A stretch of DNA of 64,000 bases from Rhodospirillales bacterium (GTDB lineage Bacteria; Pseudomonadota; Alphaproteobacteria; ATCC43930; CGMCC-115725): positions 124,001 through 188,000 of the forward strand of contig CANJCB010000001.1 of NCBI GenBank assembly GCA_947473305.1, read 5' to 3'. Position 1 is the first letter of the stretch; every line of letters begins with the position of its first letter. Made by a program: the position numbers and the translations under genes. Below the pieces are notes generated by a model that saw only the letters and a program-made list of their open reading frames with translations, searched no databases and had not been told where the DNA came from. Of the stretch, positions 1 to 9,802 are shown piece after piece.

Positions 1-995
1 CGCAGCATATGCCGGCGGCGCTCGGGCTCGGGATAATCCTCATAGGCCGTGCGGGTATGGGTCAGCACGAGGTTGTTGAGGAATTGGATATCGCCCTTTT
101 CGAGCTGCATGCTCAGGTGGATATCCCGGTCATTGGCGATCTCGTCCACCAGATCGAGCGCTTCCAGCTGGCGGGCGGTCAGCTTCGGGATCTCCGGCAT
201 CATCTGACCGGCGCGGATGCCGCCCGGAAAATGATGCCCGACGAAGCGGCCGTTGTGGATCTGGAACATCGGCATGCGGAACCAGGGCTCGGCACCTTCC
301 GGGATCTCGCCCTTGCGGCTGACCCAGAAAGGTTCGTAGAGCACGTCCATAAGGTCCGGCCGGCGCTTCAGCACCTCGTTATGGATGGTGGCTGAGCTGG
401 CGACGAGGCTCTCGCCGCCCGTCTTGGCAGGATGGAGGCACATGAGCCCAACGATGTCGCAGGAATCCACGTGGAAGAAGAAGCGCTCGTTGCTGCTGTA
501 GCCGCGGACCTCCGGGTGGATGAAAATCTTGTCCTTGAGCTTCTCGACCTCAGGCTTGAGCTTGCCGGATTTGGTGCCGAGGTCGGTCACATGGCCCAAA
601 AGCTGGCCCCGCGTATTCTGGGAGACCTGCTTTCCCAGATGACAGCCGACGCCCCAGTAGAGCGCCGCGATATCCTCGCGCGAGTAGCCGTCCACCGGGA
701 AGCCGCGCAGCAGCACGAAGCCGCGCCCGTTGAGGATCTCCCCCTTGAGTTCGGCGAGCTTGCGACCGAAGGCGCCGAGGGGAAAATCCTCCCGCTTGAT
801 CGCGATCAGATCGAGTTTCTTGGCCCTTACCGAGCGGAGCGCCGCCCCGAGTTCGGCGATGTCGCCCTCACTCAGGCGATACTGCCAAGCCCGCGATTCC
901 CGGAGATCCTTGCCCTTCCAGCAGGCCGGCTCATCGACCGGCAGATGCTTGCCCCTGCTCGTCTCGAACGTTGCGGTCTGGGTGGTTGCGGTCAT
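1..995 (-). CDS. TauD/TfdA-family Fe(II)/2-oxoglutarate dioxygenase (C-terminus cut by window edge)
   Basis: The reading frame opens at ATG 993-995 on the minus strand and runs off the left edge, giving 331 residues without a stop. It shows the TauD fold signature: an iron-binding His-x-Asp (H175, D177, in FFFHVDSCD) and a distal His with downstream Arg (H313, R315, in LTHTRTAYED). Family members couple 2-oxoglutarate decarboxylation to hydroxylation of small substrates such as taurine or herbicides; the substrate cannot be told here. A Cys residue follows the His-x-Asp (DSCD), as I recall for a subgroup of uncharacterised proteobacterial TauD-like proteins. It is divergent from the ABC exporter pair. 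Only a few C-terminal residues are probably missing. Confidence 0.9.
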   Translation of the reverse strand, partial: MTATTQTATFETSRGKHLPVDEPACWKGKDLRESRAWQYRLSEGDIAELGAALRSVRAKKLDLIAIKREDFPLGAFGRKLAELKGEILNGRGFVLLRGFPVDGYSREDIAALYWGVGCHLGKQVSQNTRGQLLGHVTDLGTKSGKLKPEVEKLKDKIFIHPEVRGYSSNERFFFHVDSCDIVGLMCLHPAKTGGESLVASSATIHNEVLKRRPDLMDVLYEPFWVSRKGEIPEGAEPWFRMPMFQIHNGRFVGHHFPGGIRAGQMMPEIPKLTARQLEALDLVDEIANDRDIHLSMQLEKGDIQFLNNLVLTHTRTAYEDYPEPERRRHML

Positions 996-1140
996 GATGC
1001 GATCCCATCTTCAGCAAGGAAGTCCGGTCGATCATAGGTTGCGAGGGCGCGCGCTTCAATGCCGAGCCCCGCCTCCCGCTTGTCACCGACATTTCAAATG
1101 CCAGAGCCGCAACCCGCCTGTAGGCTGCGCGGCCCATCGG

Positions 1141-1146
1141 AAGGAG
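1141..1146 (+). promoter_or_regulatory. Ribosome binding site choosing a GTG start for the NodI-like ATPase
   Basis: AAGGAG lies six bases before GTG 1153. The in-frame ATG at 1174 has no Shine-Dalgarno match, so the GTG is preferred. Confidence 0.6.
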
Positions 1147-1152
1147 CCTGAC

Positions 1153-2073
1153 GTGGACGGAACCGCTGCGGATATGACGCCCGTGATCGAGGTCGAAGCG
1201 CTGGAAAAGCGCTATGGCGACGTCCATGCCGTACGCGGCGTCAGCTTCTCGATCATGCGGGGCACCTGCGTCGGTCTCCTCGGCCCAAACGGAGCGGGCA
1301 AGACCACAACCATGCGCATGATCCTGGCGCTCGCCCATCCGACCGCCGGCCGGCTGCGGCTCTTCGGACAATCCCCGGAGGCCCTGGGCCGCACCATGCG
1401 GGAGCGCATCGGTCTCGTTCCCCAGGAAGACAACCTCGATCCCGACCTTTCCGTGCGGCAAAACCTCGAAGTCTATGGCCGCTATTTCGGCCTTCCCGCC
1501 GCGACGCTGGCGGAACGGGTGCCGAAGCTCCTCGACTTCATGCAATTGACCGAGCGCGGCGACGCCAAGGTCATGCAGCTCTCGGGCGGCATGAAACGCC
1601 GGTTGATCGTCGCACGCTCCCTGATCGCCGATCCGGAGCTGATCGTCCTTGACGAGCCTACCACCGGCCTCGATCCCCAGGCGCGGGTGCTCATCTGGCG
1701 GCGGCTTCTCGACCTTCGGCGCGAGGGCAAGACGCTGCTCCTCACCACCCATTACATGGACGAGGCCCAGCGGCTCTGCGACCGGATCATCATCATCGAC
1801 GGCGGCAAGGTGCTCGACGAGGGCACGCCGGAGGAACTGATCGGCCGCCACGTGAAGGGCCATGTGTTCGAGATCCCGAAGCCCCTGCCGGAAAGTTTCG
1901 ACGAGGAAGGCCTCGAAAGCACCGATATCGGCGATGCGATGCTCTATTACGTATCGGACCCGCTGGAGGTGACCCGGCGGCTGCCGCCGCACGCCACTTT
2001 CTCGCGCCGCGACGCCAATCTGGAGGATGTCTTCCTGCGCCTGACCGGCCATACCCTGCGGCAAGGGGCATAG
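1153..2073 (+). CDS. ABC-2 type exporter ATPase (NodI/DRA family)
   Basis: This 306-residue protein is the ATP-hydrolysing subunit of an ABC exporter. Walker A (GPNGAGKTT, about residues 44-52), Q-loop, signature LSGGM (143-147), Walker B ending LDEPTTGLDP and an H-loop in TTHYMDEA are all present. A C-terminal domain of about 90 residues is typical of NodI/drug-resistance ATPases. The partner permease starts one base after the stop, so the two form an operon. In rhizobia NodIJ exports lipochitooligosaccharide; outside symbionts such pairs are generic and the substrate is unknown. No nod genes are visible nearby. A start at ATG 1174 (299 aa) is the alternative. Confidence 0.93.
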   Translation: MDGTAADMTPVIEVEALEKRYGDVHAVRGVSFSIMRGTCVGLLGPNGAGKTTTMRMILALAHPTAGRLRLFGQSPEALGRTMRERIGLVPQEDNLDPDLSVRQNLEVYGRYFGLPAATLAERVPKLLDFMQLTERGDAKVMQLSGGMKRRLIVARSLIADPELIVLDEPTTGLDPQARVLIWRRLLDLRREGKTLLLTTHYMDEAQRLCDRIIIIDGGKVLDEGTPEELIGRHVKGHVFEIPKPLPESFDEEGLESTDIGDAMLYYVSDPLEVTRRLPPHATFSRRDANLEDVFLRLTGHTLRQGA

Positions 2074-2074
2074 C

Positions 2075-2845
2075 ATGCTGCTCAATCGCTTTAGCTTCGC
2101 GGTCTGGATGCGCAACGCCACGGTCTGGCGGCGTCTGGCAGGCCCATCCCTCACCACCAACGTGCTCGATCCGCTGATCTTCCTCTTCGCCTTCGGCTAT
2201 GGCCTCGGCGCGGTCATGGGCACGGTCAATGGGATCGACTACCTGAGCTTCGTCGTGCCCGGCATGATGTGCTACGCGGCCATGTTCGCGTCGAGCTTCG
2301 AATCGACGATCAGCACCTATGCCCGCTTCAGCATGCAGCACACCTGGGAGGCGATCCTCGCGACCCCGGTCAGGCTCGGCGAGCTGATGTTGGGCGAGAT
2401 GTCCTGGGCCGCCACCAAAGGCATCTTCTCCGCCTGCTGCGTCATCGTCGTCGGCTCGGTCTGGGGCGGTGTCGGCAGCATTTCCGGGGCGCTGCTCTCG
2501 ATCCCGGTATTGGCATTGGGCGCAGTTTGCTTTGCCTGCTGCGGCCTCGTCGCCACGGCCCATGCGAAAAGCTGGGACATCTTCGCCTATTACTTCACCT
2601 TCTGGGTGACGCCGAGCTTCATGTTCTCGGGCACCTTCTTCGAGGTGACGCGCTTTCCCTGGTTTATCCAAGCCTTCGCCTGGGTATTGCCGACGACCCA
2701 TGTGATCGCGGTGGTGCGCCCCTTGACGGCAGGACTGCCCATCGAGCTTCTCACGATAGCGGGGCACCTCGCCTATATCGCGGCGCTGGCGATCGTGGCT
2801 TTCACTGTCGCGCGGCTGAGGTTCAGCAAGCGGCTTTACGGGTAG
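2075..2845 (+). CDS. ABC-2 type exporter permease (NodJ family)
   Basis: A 256-residue integral membrane protein with about six hydrophobic segments, of the ABC-2 permease family. It begins one base after the stop of the upstream ATPase gene, with a purine-rich AAGGGG in the end of that gene as ribosome site, so translation is probably coupled. The conserved region around PGMMCYAA and the segment leading to FSGTFFEV are what I recognise from NodJ-like permeases. It would form the membrane channel with the ATPase. The exported substrate cannot be deduced. Confidence 0.92.
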   Translation: MLLNRFSFAVWMRNATVWRRLAGPSLTTNVLDPLIFLFAFGYGLGAVMGTVNGIDYLSFVVPGMMCYAAMFASSFESTISTYARFSMQHTWEAILATPVRLGELMLGEMSWAATKGIFSACCVIVVGSVWGGVGSISGALLSIPVLALGAVCFACCGLVATAHAKSWDIFAYYFTFWVTPSFMFSGTFFEVTRFPWFIQAFAWVLPTTHVIAVVRPLTAGLPIELLTIAGHLAYIAALAIVAFTVARLRFSKRLYG

Positions 2846-2870
2846 CGCCCTCCCCTCGCAGAACCCCGTA

Positions 2871-3689
2871 ATGTCCCGTAAAAAGTCTTCCCTCAAACGC
2901 CCGCGCCGTCCCACCCGAAGGCGTCGTCAAAGCCCGCAGGGGAGGTTTCGTAAGCTCGCGCGACTCGTGCTGGCGCGGACCGCGCGCTTCCGGACGGCTC
3001 GCGCAGGGATCGTCGCTTTGGCCATGGTGGCTTTTCTCGCGGCGGCGAACCTCGTCTATCAGGTGGCCCGCAAGCCGGCTGAGCTTTTCTATCCGGTCAG
3101 CGGCACCCTCGCCAAAAGTCCGGCCGAGACCTGGCGGAGTTACGGTCCGCTCTTCCTGCGCTATTCGACGGGATCGGTCAGTCCTGCGCTTCTCGCCGCA
3201 CTGGCCCAGGCCGAGGGCTCGGGCGATCCTGTCGCCCATACTTACTGGCGCTGGCGACTGAGCTGGCATCCCTTCTCGATCTACGGCCCCGCTTCGAGCG
3301 CGGTGGGCATGTATCAGATGACCGACGGGGCCTTCGCCGATGCGCGGCCATATTGCATCCGCAACCACGCGGTGGCTGAGCCCGGCGCCTGTTGGCTCAC
3401 CGGCTTCTACACGCGGGTGGTGCCAAGCCATGCGGTGGAGCTGACCGCGATCTATCTCGACCGCAACGTGGCCCAGATCCTCGCCCGACAGGCTATCGGA
3501 GCCACAGCGCAGCAGAAGCAAGACCTTGCCGCCCTGGTGCATCTCTGCGGCTCCGGTCCCGCCGCCGCCTTTGCCCATCGTGGCTTCCACCCGTCGGACG
3601 CCGAGCGCTGCGGAGACCATGAGGTTTCCGGCTATCTGAGGCGGGTGAACGCCATGAAGCGCAGCTTCGAGCGATATGCGCAAAATTGA
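2871..3689 (+). CDS. Membrane-anchored protein with lytic-transglycosylase (SLT-like) fold
   Basis: The 272-residue protein opens with a very basic tail (many Arg/Lys in residues 1-45), then one transmembrane helix (about 43-63), so the rest should face the periplasm. The region around LAQAEGSGDP (E115 is the candidate catalytic acid) followed by SSAVGMYQMTDGAF resembles the SLT/goose-lysozyme active-site region. The role is presumably peptidoglycan cleavage, but enzymatic activity is inferred. It lies 25 bases after the exporter permease and may belong to that transcription unit. It is convergent with the MFS gene. Confidence 0.75.
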   Translation: MSRKKSSLKRPRRPTRRRRQSPQGRFRKLARLVLARTARFRTARAGIVALAMVAFLAAANLVYQVARKPAELFYPVSGTLAKSPAETWRSYGPLFLRYSTGSVSPALLAALAQAEGSGDPVAHTYWRWRLSWHPFSIYGPASSAVGMYQMTDGAFADARPYCIRNHAVAEPGACWLTGFYTRVVPSHAVELTAIYLDRNVAQILARQAIGATAQQKQDLAALVHLCGSGPAAAFAHRGFHPSDAERCGDHEVSGYLRRVNAMKRSFERYAQN

Positions 3690-3701
3690 TCCGCCCCAGG
3701 C

Positions 3702-4921
3702 TCAATTCGACGCGGCCGACCTCGTCTCCGGCACGGCGACGATGAGAAGGCCCAAGGCCGCCAGCGCGACAATACCAGCCGCGACAAAAGTCACCTCATA
3801 CCCGAAGCGGTCGACGAACACGCCAGCCCCGAAGCCCCCGAGCGCCGCCCCTATTCCATGGGCGGTCACCACCGCGCCCAGGGCCATATTATAGCGGCCG
3901 GTTCCTCGCATGAGGTCGGCCACGATAAGCGGCAACAGAACGCTCAAGATGCCCGCGCCGACGCCGTCCAAGAGCTGCACCGCGACGAGCCACCAGGCGT
4001 CATGGGAAAGTGTGTAGAGAAAGGACCGGAGTGGCAGGATCGCGAAAGCGGCCAGCAGCACCGGCTTTCGGCCCCAGCGATCCGCGCCGCGGCCCGAGGC
4101 AAGGGCCACCGGCAGCATCACGAGCTGGGCGGCGACGATGCAGCTCGACATCATGGCGCTGGCCATATCCGGATATTGCAGCGCCAGCTGCTGACCCACC
4201 AGGGGCAGCAGCGGCCCATTGGCAAAATGAAACAGAAGCCCGGCGACCGCGAATCCCAGCAGCGGCTTGCACTCGACGAGCACCCGCCAGCCGACCCGGT
4301 CGCCCGGCGCGTCGTCGGATGCCTCGCCCCGCGCACGCTGATGGTCGATCGCCCCCGGAGGAATAGCGAGGACTGCGAGGATCCCCAAGAGTCCAAATAC
4401 GGGGACCAGCAGGAAGACCGCGCGTTGCCCGAAGAGCCAGCCAACCGCCCCGCCAGAAGGGCGACAGCCACATTGCCCGCATGATCGAAAGCCGCGTTGC
4501 GGCCCATCCGGCCGGGCCACTGCCTTTCGATGAAAAGGCCGAGAGTGAGCGCGGCGATGGCGGGGCCGAATACGTCGCCCACGACCGCCATCACGGTGCT
4601 CGCCGTGAAAACGGCCCAGAACGACGAATCCAGGAAAATGAGCGCGGCGGCTCCCGCGAGGATGACCAGCGCCACGACGATCACGCCCCGTTTCGCGCGG
4701 CTGTTGTCGATCGCCGCGCCGATGGGCGTTTGAGCCGCCAGCCCGAGCAGCCCCGAGATCATTGTGACAAGGCCGACGCCCGATTGGCTCCAGCCCTGCT
4801 GAGTGACGAGATAGACGTTGAGATAGGGTCCGACTGCCCCCCGGACATCGGCCAGCAGGAAATTCAGCGCGTCGAGCGCTCCGCCGGTTCTCGTCGCCGA
4901 ACCGGCCAAGGGCGTCGCCAC
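3702..4921 (-). pseudogene. MFS transporter interrupted by a one-base frameshift
   Basis: Two reading frames together encode one 12-helix major facilitator protein. The N-terminal half starts at GTG 4921 and stays in frame to about 4450 (ending in VALLAG). The C-terminal half continues one frame over (AVGWLFGQRAVF onward) to the TGA at 3702-3704. The switch falls at a CCCC run (4448-4451, GGGG on the coding strand); one extra G would restore a single product of about 406 residues. The 1220-base span is one short of a multiple of three. Cause may be a sequencing slip, a recent mutation or, less likely, programmed slippage. The gene is nine bases after the Usp gene on the same strand. Substrate unknown. 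Confidence 0.85.
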
Positions 4922-4930
4922 CGCGCCCGC

Positions 4931-5818
4931 TTAATGCGCCAGCAGGATCGGCAGATGGCTCGTCGACAGGATGTCGCGGGTGGCGCCGCCGAAGAGCATC
5001 TCCCGCCACGGAGCCCGGCCATAGCCGCCCATCACCAGAAGGTCGGCGCCTTCCTCCCGAGCGCTCGACAGCAGAAACTCGCCCATGGCCACGCCTTCGG
5101 GCGCGCCCACATGGCGGGGAATCGCGGAAATCCCATGCCAGGCAAGCTGCTGCACCACGGCAAGCCCTTCCTGCGCCTCGGTCGGCTCGGCGGTGAGAAT
5201 GATCACCTTCGTGGCCTTCTCCAGGAAAGGTATGGCGGCAGCCAGCGCGCGAGCGGCCTCGCCGGAGCCGTTCCAGGCCACCGCGATCGTCTCGCCGAGC
5301 GAGGCGGGAGCCTGCGCGGGCGCCACCAGGACCGGACGGCCGCCTTCCACCAGAAGCGTCTCGATCAGCGAACTGTGGGGCTGATCCTCGACCCGGTCGG
5401 ACCTGCCCACGACGACCAGATCGAAAAGACGCGCGCGGCGGGGAAGGAACTCCGAGGGGAGCGAGGTTTCCTCCCGCCATTCGGCCGAGGCCGCGCTCGG
5501 CTTGCCGCCGAGCGGAACGTTCGTGAGCGCGATCTGATAGGAGGACAGCGCATGATCGAAAGCGCGCCTCGATGTCTGGGAGACTTCGTCCTCCGCCGCT
5601 TCCAGACCTTCGAAAAACTCCGCCGTGACCGGCGCTCCAACGCCAAGGCCAGCCCCTACCCCCGCGCCATAGTCGATGCCGACCATGCGGGGATCCTGGC
5701 GCACATGTAGGCCTTCGAGATGCGCGTCGAAGCGGTTGGCGACCCGGCAGGCGGTATCGGCCGCGCCGAGGCTGGCGCTGCCACCGCCCAAAGCCAAAAG
5801 GATGGTGCGGATGGTCAT
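4931..5818 (-). CDS. Tandem universal stress protein (UspA family)
   Basis: This 295-residue cytoplasmic protein holds two UspA-like halves. The second half ends in a nucleotide-binding motif of the G-x2-G-x9-G-(S/T) type, seen as MGGYGRAPWREMLFGGATR. The first half starts TIRTILLALGGG and is more degenerate. Tandem Usp proteins bind ATP or small ligands and are linked to stress survival; the exact function is unknown. The gene precedes the frameshifted MFS transporter by nine bases and probably shares its transcript. About 90 bases separate it from pdxH upstream. Confidence 0.9.
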   Translation of the reverse strand: MTIRTILLALGGGSASLGAADTACRVANRFDAHLEGLHVRQDPRMVGIDYGAGVGAGLGVGAPVTAEFFEGLEAAEDEVSQTSRRAFDHALSSYQIALTNVPLGGKPSAASAEWREETSLPSEFLPRRARLFDLVVVGRSDRVEDQPHSSLIETLLVEGGRPVLVAPAQAPASLGETIAVAWNGSGEAARALAAAIPFLEKATKVIILTAEPTEAQEGLAVVQQLAWHGISAIPRHVGAPEGVAMGEFLLSSAREEGADLLVMGGYGRAPWREMLFGGATRDILSTSHLPILLAH

Positions 5819-5908
5819 GAATGCTCTCCTTCGAGGAACGGGCTTGCGCGCAAAAACCTACGAAGGGTCAATTATGGTGCCGACGCGCCAAGTCAAGGCG
5901 CGGCCCCC

Positions 5909-6523
5909 TCAGGGATAAAGCCTAATCTGCTTCCAACCCGCCCCGTCCCGGTCATAAATGATGCGGTCGTGAAGGCGATAGGGGCGTTCCTGCCAGAATT
6001 CGATATGCTCGGGGATGATCCGGAAACCCGACCAATGAGGCGGCCGGGGAATGGGACCACCGGCAAAGCGAGCCTCGACTTCCCGGAGCCGTGCCTCCAG
6101 CACGTTGCGATCCGCCACGGGCCGCGATTGATCGGAAGCCCAGGCTCCGGCCTGGCTCTGCGGATGGCGAGTCGCGAAATAGGCGTCGGCCTCAGTATCC
6201 GCCACGCGCTCCGTAGCGCCTTCGATCCGGACCTGACGCTGCAGGGATTTCCAATGGAAGCACAGCGCCGCCCAGGTATTGCGGGTCAGCTCCTCGCCCT
6301 TGCGGCTCTGGAAATTCGTGAAGAAGACGAAGCCTTTAGGATCCACGCCCTTCAAAAGCACGATGCGGGCGGAAGGCCTTCCGCCCGCATCCACCGTGGC
6401 GAGCGTCATGGCGTTGGCGTCCGCGGGCTCGCTCGCCTTGGCCTCGGCAAACCAGCGGTCGAATTCCTCGAAAGGCTGCTCGTAGCGGATCACCTTGTGC
6501 CCATCTCCCAGCTTTCGGTTCAA
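5909..6523 (-). CDS. pdxH: Pyridoxamine 5'-phosphate oxidase
   Basis: PdxH oxidises pyridoxine or pyridoxamine 5'-phosphate to pyridoxal 5'-phosphate with FMN and oxygen. The 204-residue length and landmarks fit: FMN-binding ARIVLLKG and [12 protein letters not shown] in the N-terminal half, [11 protein letters not shown] in the middle, and the C-terminal RLYP. Together with pdxA (50434-51438) this gives the window two steps of vitamin B6 synthesis and salvage. It is divergent from the DnaJ-class gene across about 180 bases. Confidence 0.96.
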   Translation of the reverse strand: MNRKLGDGHKVIRYEQPFEEFDRWFAEAKASEPADANAMTLATVDAGGRPSARIVLLKGVDPKGFVFFTNFQSRKGEELTRNTWAALCFHWKSLQRQVRIEGATERVADTEADAYFATRHPQSQAGAWASDQSRPVADRNVLEARLREVEARFAGGPIPRPPHWSGFRIIPEHIEFWQERPYRLHDRIIYDRDGAGWKQIRLYP

Positions 6524-6704
6524 ACCACAGAAATATCGTAACTATTTTAGCGGTTGCCGCTTCAATGCAAGCGCCTCGATCCCCAATTTACCAAGGCCCC
6601 TGGACGATCCCGCCACCATTCGGCGGTTGCGGCGGGAGAAGCTCGGGGCCACTATTTCTCAACCCGGTGACAGCGCCGCACCACCAGCTCCTGGCCCAAA
6701 GCAG

Positions 6705-7604
6705 ATGAACGATCCTTATACCGTCCTAGGGGTGGCCCGCAACGCGTCCGATGCGGACATCAAGAAGACTTACCGGAAACTCGCGAAGAAGCTTCATCCC
6801 GATCTCAATCCGGGCGACAAGAAGATCGAAGCGCAGTTCAAGGAGGTGACAGCCGCCTACGACATGCTCTCCGATCCCGAAAAGCGCGCCCGCTTCGACC
6901 GGGGAGAAATCGATGCGGCAGGCGCCGAGCGCGCCGCCCGGCATTATCAGCGCCAGCAATCCGCCGCCGGAGCCGGTCCCTGGGGCCAGGCCCAGGGCGA
7001 GGGCAACCTGAACGTGGACGACATCCTGTCGGAACTCTTCGGCCGGGGCCGGCGCGGTCCGGCAAAGGGGCGCGGGCAGGACGCGAGCTACACGATCAAG
7101 ATCGCCTTTCTGGAAGCCGCCCAGGGCGCCAAGAAACGGATCACCATGCCGGACGGCAGGACTCTCGATGTCAATGTTCCGCCGGGCCTGGAATCGGGCC
7201 AGACGCTGCGGCTTCGCGGCCAGGGCCAGCCAGGGATTGGCGGCGGACCGGCGGGCGACGCCCTGATCCTGGTCGAGATCGAGCCACATCCCTTCTTCAC
7301 CCGCAAGGAACGCGACATCCACCTGGAATTGCCGATCACGCTGCCCGAAGCGGTGCTCGGCGCCACGGTCACCGTGCCGACGATCCAGGGCGAGGTCGCC
7401 TTGAAAGTTCCCCCCGGCTCCAACTCAGGCGCGACCCTGCGTCTCAAGGGCAAGGGCATCGCCGGCAAGCAGGAAGCCGGAGATCAATACGTCAAGTTCA
7501 AGGTCGTCCTGCCGGAGAAACCCGACCCTGAACTGATAGCCTTCCTGGAGAAATGGGGCCTGGAGCACGCCTACGACGTGCGCCGCAAGCTCGGAATAGG
7601 CTGA
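6705..7604 (+). CDS. DnaJ-class (CbpA-type) co-chaperone
   Basis: A 299-residue J-domain protein: J domain at residues 1-65 with the HPD motif (31-33), a Gly/Gln-rich linker, then the DnaJ C-terminal substrate-binding domains ([17 protein letters not shown] and a later [17 protein letters not shown]). It lacks the zinc-finger cysteines, so it is class B/CbpA-like rather than DnaJ itself. It would stimulate DnaK ATP hydrolysis. ATG 6705 puts the J domain at the N-terminus; an upstream in-frame start at 6495 would lie inside pdxH and is unlikely. The stop region overlaps the convergent BrkB-family gene by 34 bases. Confidence 0.92.
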   Translation: MNDPYTVLGVARNASDADIKKTYRKLAKKLHPDLNPGDKKIEAQFKEVTAAYDMLSDPEKRARFDRGEIDAAGAERAARHYQRQQSAAGAGPWGQAQGEGNLNVDDILSELFGRGRRGPAKGRGQDASYTIKIAFLEAAQGAKKRITMPDGRTLDVNVPPGLESGQTLRLRGQGQPGIGGGPAGDALILVEIEPHPFFTRKERDIHLELPITLPEAVLGATVTVPTIQGEVALKVPPGSNSGATLRLKGKGIAGKQEAGDQYVKFKVVLPEKPDPELIAFLEKWGLEHAYDVRRKLGIG

Positions 7605-8908
7605 GGCCGGCGAGGGCTTGTCTCGATCTCGGCCAGGATCGGCGCCAGAGGGATGCGGAGGGCCGCCGTCTCGCCTTCGATGATATGCTGGAGGGCGGCG
7701 GCAACCCTGGGGTGCCATGCCTCCTCCTGGTCGCCCCGCCAATTGGCGGCAAGCGGCAGCTTCAGCGCTTCGTAGATATCGATCAGCATGATGCTATCGG
7801 GCTGTCGGGCGATGAGCCAGCAGCCCTCGGCCGTTTGCGCCACCAGTCCCTTGGGTTGCAGCAAGGTCAGATGCTCGTCGATCAACGCGACATTGACACC
7901 CAGCCGCTGAGCCAATTCCGGCGTCCCGACCATACCTCCCTTGCGGCTCTGGGCGAAGAGCTCGGCCAGCAAGGCCAAGGCTAGGCCTAGCCTCGGCGTC
8001 GCCACCGGCGCCTTCGGCAGGCCCTCGTCCACCCGCCACTCCGGCAGCGCTGCCGCGATCACCGCGCCGAGCAGCACCACGCACCACAGGATATACATCC
8101 AGGCCAGGAAGATCGGGATGACCGCCAGCGCCCCATAGACCGCGCGATAGGTGGAGAGCTGCAGGATATAGATCCCGAAGGCGAGCTTCATGGGCTCGAT
8201 CAGGATCGCCGCGATCAGCCCCCCGGCGAGCGCTTCGCGCCAGCGAACGGTCCGGTTGGGGATCATGCAATAGACCAGGACCAGGGTCACCGCCTCCAGC
8301 AAGAAGGGCAGGAGGCGCGCGAGGCTGTGCAACCAGGTCCGCGTCAGGAGATCGCCGAGCTGCTGGCTGAAACCCATGCGCTGGGCGATCAGGTCGAAAT
8401 AGCCGGAAAACGACAAGCCGACGCCCAGCAGGATCGGCCCGAGCGTCAGGATGGTCCAATAGATCAGGACCCGCTGGAACCACGGCCGGGCCGCCGTCAC
8501 CCGCCAGATCGCGTTGAGCTGCTCCTCGACGGCGGCGAGCAGCAGGATCGAGGTGAAGGCCAGCGCGGCCACCCCGAAGGCTGTGGTCTTCAACGCGACT
8601 CCGGCGAAATAGCGGAACCACCACTCGATCTCTGTGCCGATCTGGGGCACGAAATTCGTGAAGAGCGTCGCCAGCATCTGGTCGCGGGTATCGGCGAAAA
8701 TCGGGAAGGCCGAGAGCACCGCCAGCACGATCGCGGTCAGCGGGATCAGCGACACCAGCGTCGTGTAACTTAAGGCGCCAGCTGAGGTGAAGCAGCCATC
8801 CTTCAGAAAGCGCAGGGCCACATGGCGGCTGAAGGCGGAGACGGTATGACACCCCTCCGCCAGGATCGAGCGCCATGCGGCGGCCTTGCGAGCGACTACG
8901 CTTGCCAT
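7571..8908 (-). CDS. YihY/BrkB-family inner membrane protein
   Basis: A 445-residue protein with about six transmembrane helices in its first 300 residues (for example [18 protein letters not shown] and [18 protein letters not shown]), the pattern of the YihY/BrkB family once misnamed ribonuclease BN. A soluble C-terminal part of about 130 residues looks like a winged-helix domain ([18 protein letters not shown]), as often found in this family. Function is not established; transport or envelope roles have been suggested. Its 3' end overlaps the DnaJ-class gene on the opposite strand by 34 bases, and its 5' end is divergent from fabI. Confidence 0.88.
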   Translation of the reverse strand: MASVVARKAAAWRSILAEGCHTVSAFSRHVALRFLKDGCFTSAGALSYTTLVSLIPLTAIVLAVLSAFPIFADTRDQMLATLFTNFVPQIGTEIEWWFRYFAGVALKTTAFGVAALAFTSILLLAAVEEQLNAIWRVTAARPWFQRVLIYWTILTLGPILLGVGLSFSGYFDLIAQRMGFSQQLGDLLTRTWLHSLARLLPFLLEAVTLVLVYCMIPNRTVRWREALAGGLIAAILIEPMKLAFGIYILQLSTYRAVYGALAVIPIFLAWMYILWCVVLLGAVIAAALPEWRVDEGLPKAPVATPRLGLALALLAELFAQSRKGGMVGTPELAQRLGVNVALIDEHLTLLQPKGLVAQTAEGCWLIARQPDSIMLIDIYEALKLPLAANWRGDQEEAWHPRVAAALQHIIEGETAALRIPLAPILAEIETSPRRPQPIPSLRRTS

Positions 8909-8982
8909 GCGTCTAGCCGCCCTCTTCCGCTTTCGTGTAGGATGCCGCGCCTTTCAGCGATTTTCCCAGGAGTAAGAGCCCA

Positions 8983-9795
8983 ATGCCCGACGTGAAACCC
9001 CTCATGGCCGGGAAGCGTGGCCTTGTCATGGGCCTGGCGAACGACCGTTCGCTCGCCTGGGGCATTGCCAAAGCCGTCCATGATCAGGGCGCGGAACTCG
9101 CCTTCACTTTCCAGGGGGAAGCCTTGGGCAAGCGGGTAAAGCCGCTCGCCGAAAGCCTCGGCAGCAATCTCATCGTCGACTGCGACGTGCTCGACGCGCC
9201 AAGTCTCGACAATCTCTTCGCCGTCTTGAGCGAGAAGTGGGGCCGGCTCGATTTCCTGGTTCATGCCATTGCCTTCTCCGACAAGGAGGAACTCAAGGGA
9301 AAGTATGTCGATACCACGCGAAACAACTTCCTGAGGACGATGGAAGTTTCCTGCTACTCCTTCACCGACCTCGCGCGCCGCGCGGCACCCCTGATGACCG
9401 AGGGCGGCAGCCTGTTGACGTTGACCTATTATGGGGCCGAGCGGGTGATGCCGCACTACAATGTGATGGGGGTCGCCAAAGCCGCGCTTGAGGCGAGCGT
9501 CCGCTATATGGCGGTCGATCTCGGCGGGCAGAACATCCGGGTCAATGCGATCTCGGCCGGCCCGATCAAGACGCTCGCGGCCTCGGGAATTGGCGACTTC
9601 CGCTATATCCTGAAGTGGAACCAGTACAATTCACCGCTGAAGCGGAACGTCACCATCGAGGAAGTCGGCGGCGCCGGGCTCTATCTCCTCAGCGATCTCT
9701 CCTCGGGCGTCTCGGGCGAAACCCATCATGTGGACTGCGGCTATCACGTCGTCGGCATGAAGGCGGTGGACGCCCCCGACATCGCGGTGGTCTGA
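8983..9795 (+). CDS. fabI: Enoyl-[acyl-carrier-protein] reductase (NADH)
   Basis: FabI reduces the trans-2 double bond of enoyl-ACP in the last step of each fatty-acid elongation cycle. The 270-residue protein carries the FabI-type NAD-binding start ([15 protein letters not shown]) and the catalytic set Y149, Y159 and K166 in the [20 protein letters not shown] region. A ribosome site AGGAG sits before ATG 8983. It heads a same-strand run with aroC (8 bases later) and sppA. FabI joins the other fatty-acid genes of the window (54.9-58.3 kb). Triclosan-type inhibitors target this family. Confidence 0.97.
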   Translation: MPDVKPLMAGKRGLVMGLANDRSLAWGIAKAVHDQGAELAFTFQGEALGKRVKPLAESLGSNLIVDCDVLDAPSLDNLFAVLSEKWGRLDFLVHAIAFSDKEELKGKYVDTTRNNFLRTMEVSCYSFTDLARRAAPLMTEGGSLLTLTYYGAERVMPHYNVMGVAKAALEASVRYMAVDLGGQNIRVNAISAGPIKTLAASGIGDFRYILKWNQYNSPLKRNVTIEEVGGAGLYLLSDLSSGVSGETHHVDCGYHVVGMKAVDAPDIAVV

Positions 9796-9802
9796 GCAGA
9801 AC

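Noticed and set aside
1-1037. Plus-strand frames of 128 and 201 codons at the left edge
   Set aside because: They mirror the minus-strand TauD-type gene, which has an intact iron triad.
1153-2845. NodIJ as evidence of a symbiosis island
   Set aside because: NodI/NodJ-like exporters are widespread; no nodABC, nif or fix genes and no mobile-element signs are nearby.
3702-5480. A 592-codon open minus-strand frame joining the MFS C-terminal half with sequence across the Usp gene
   Set aside because: Beyond about 4460 the frame gives Arg/Gly-rich nonsense, while the other frames encode a clear MFS N-terminal half and a Usp protein.
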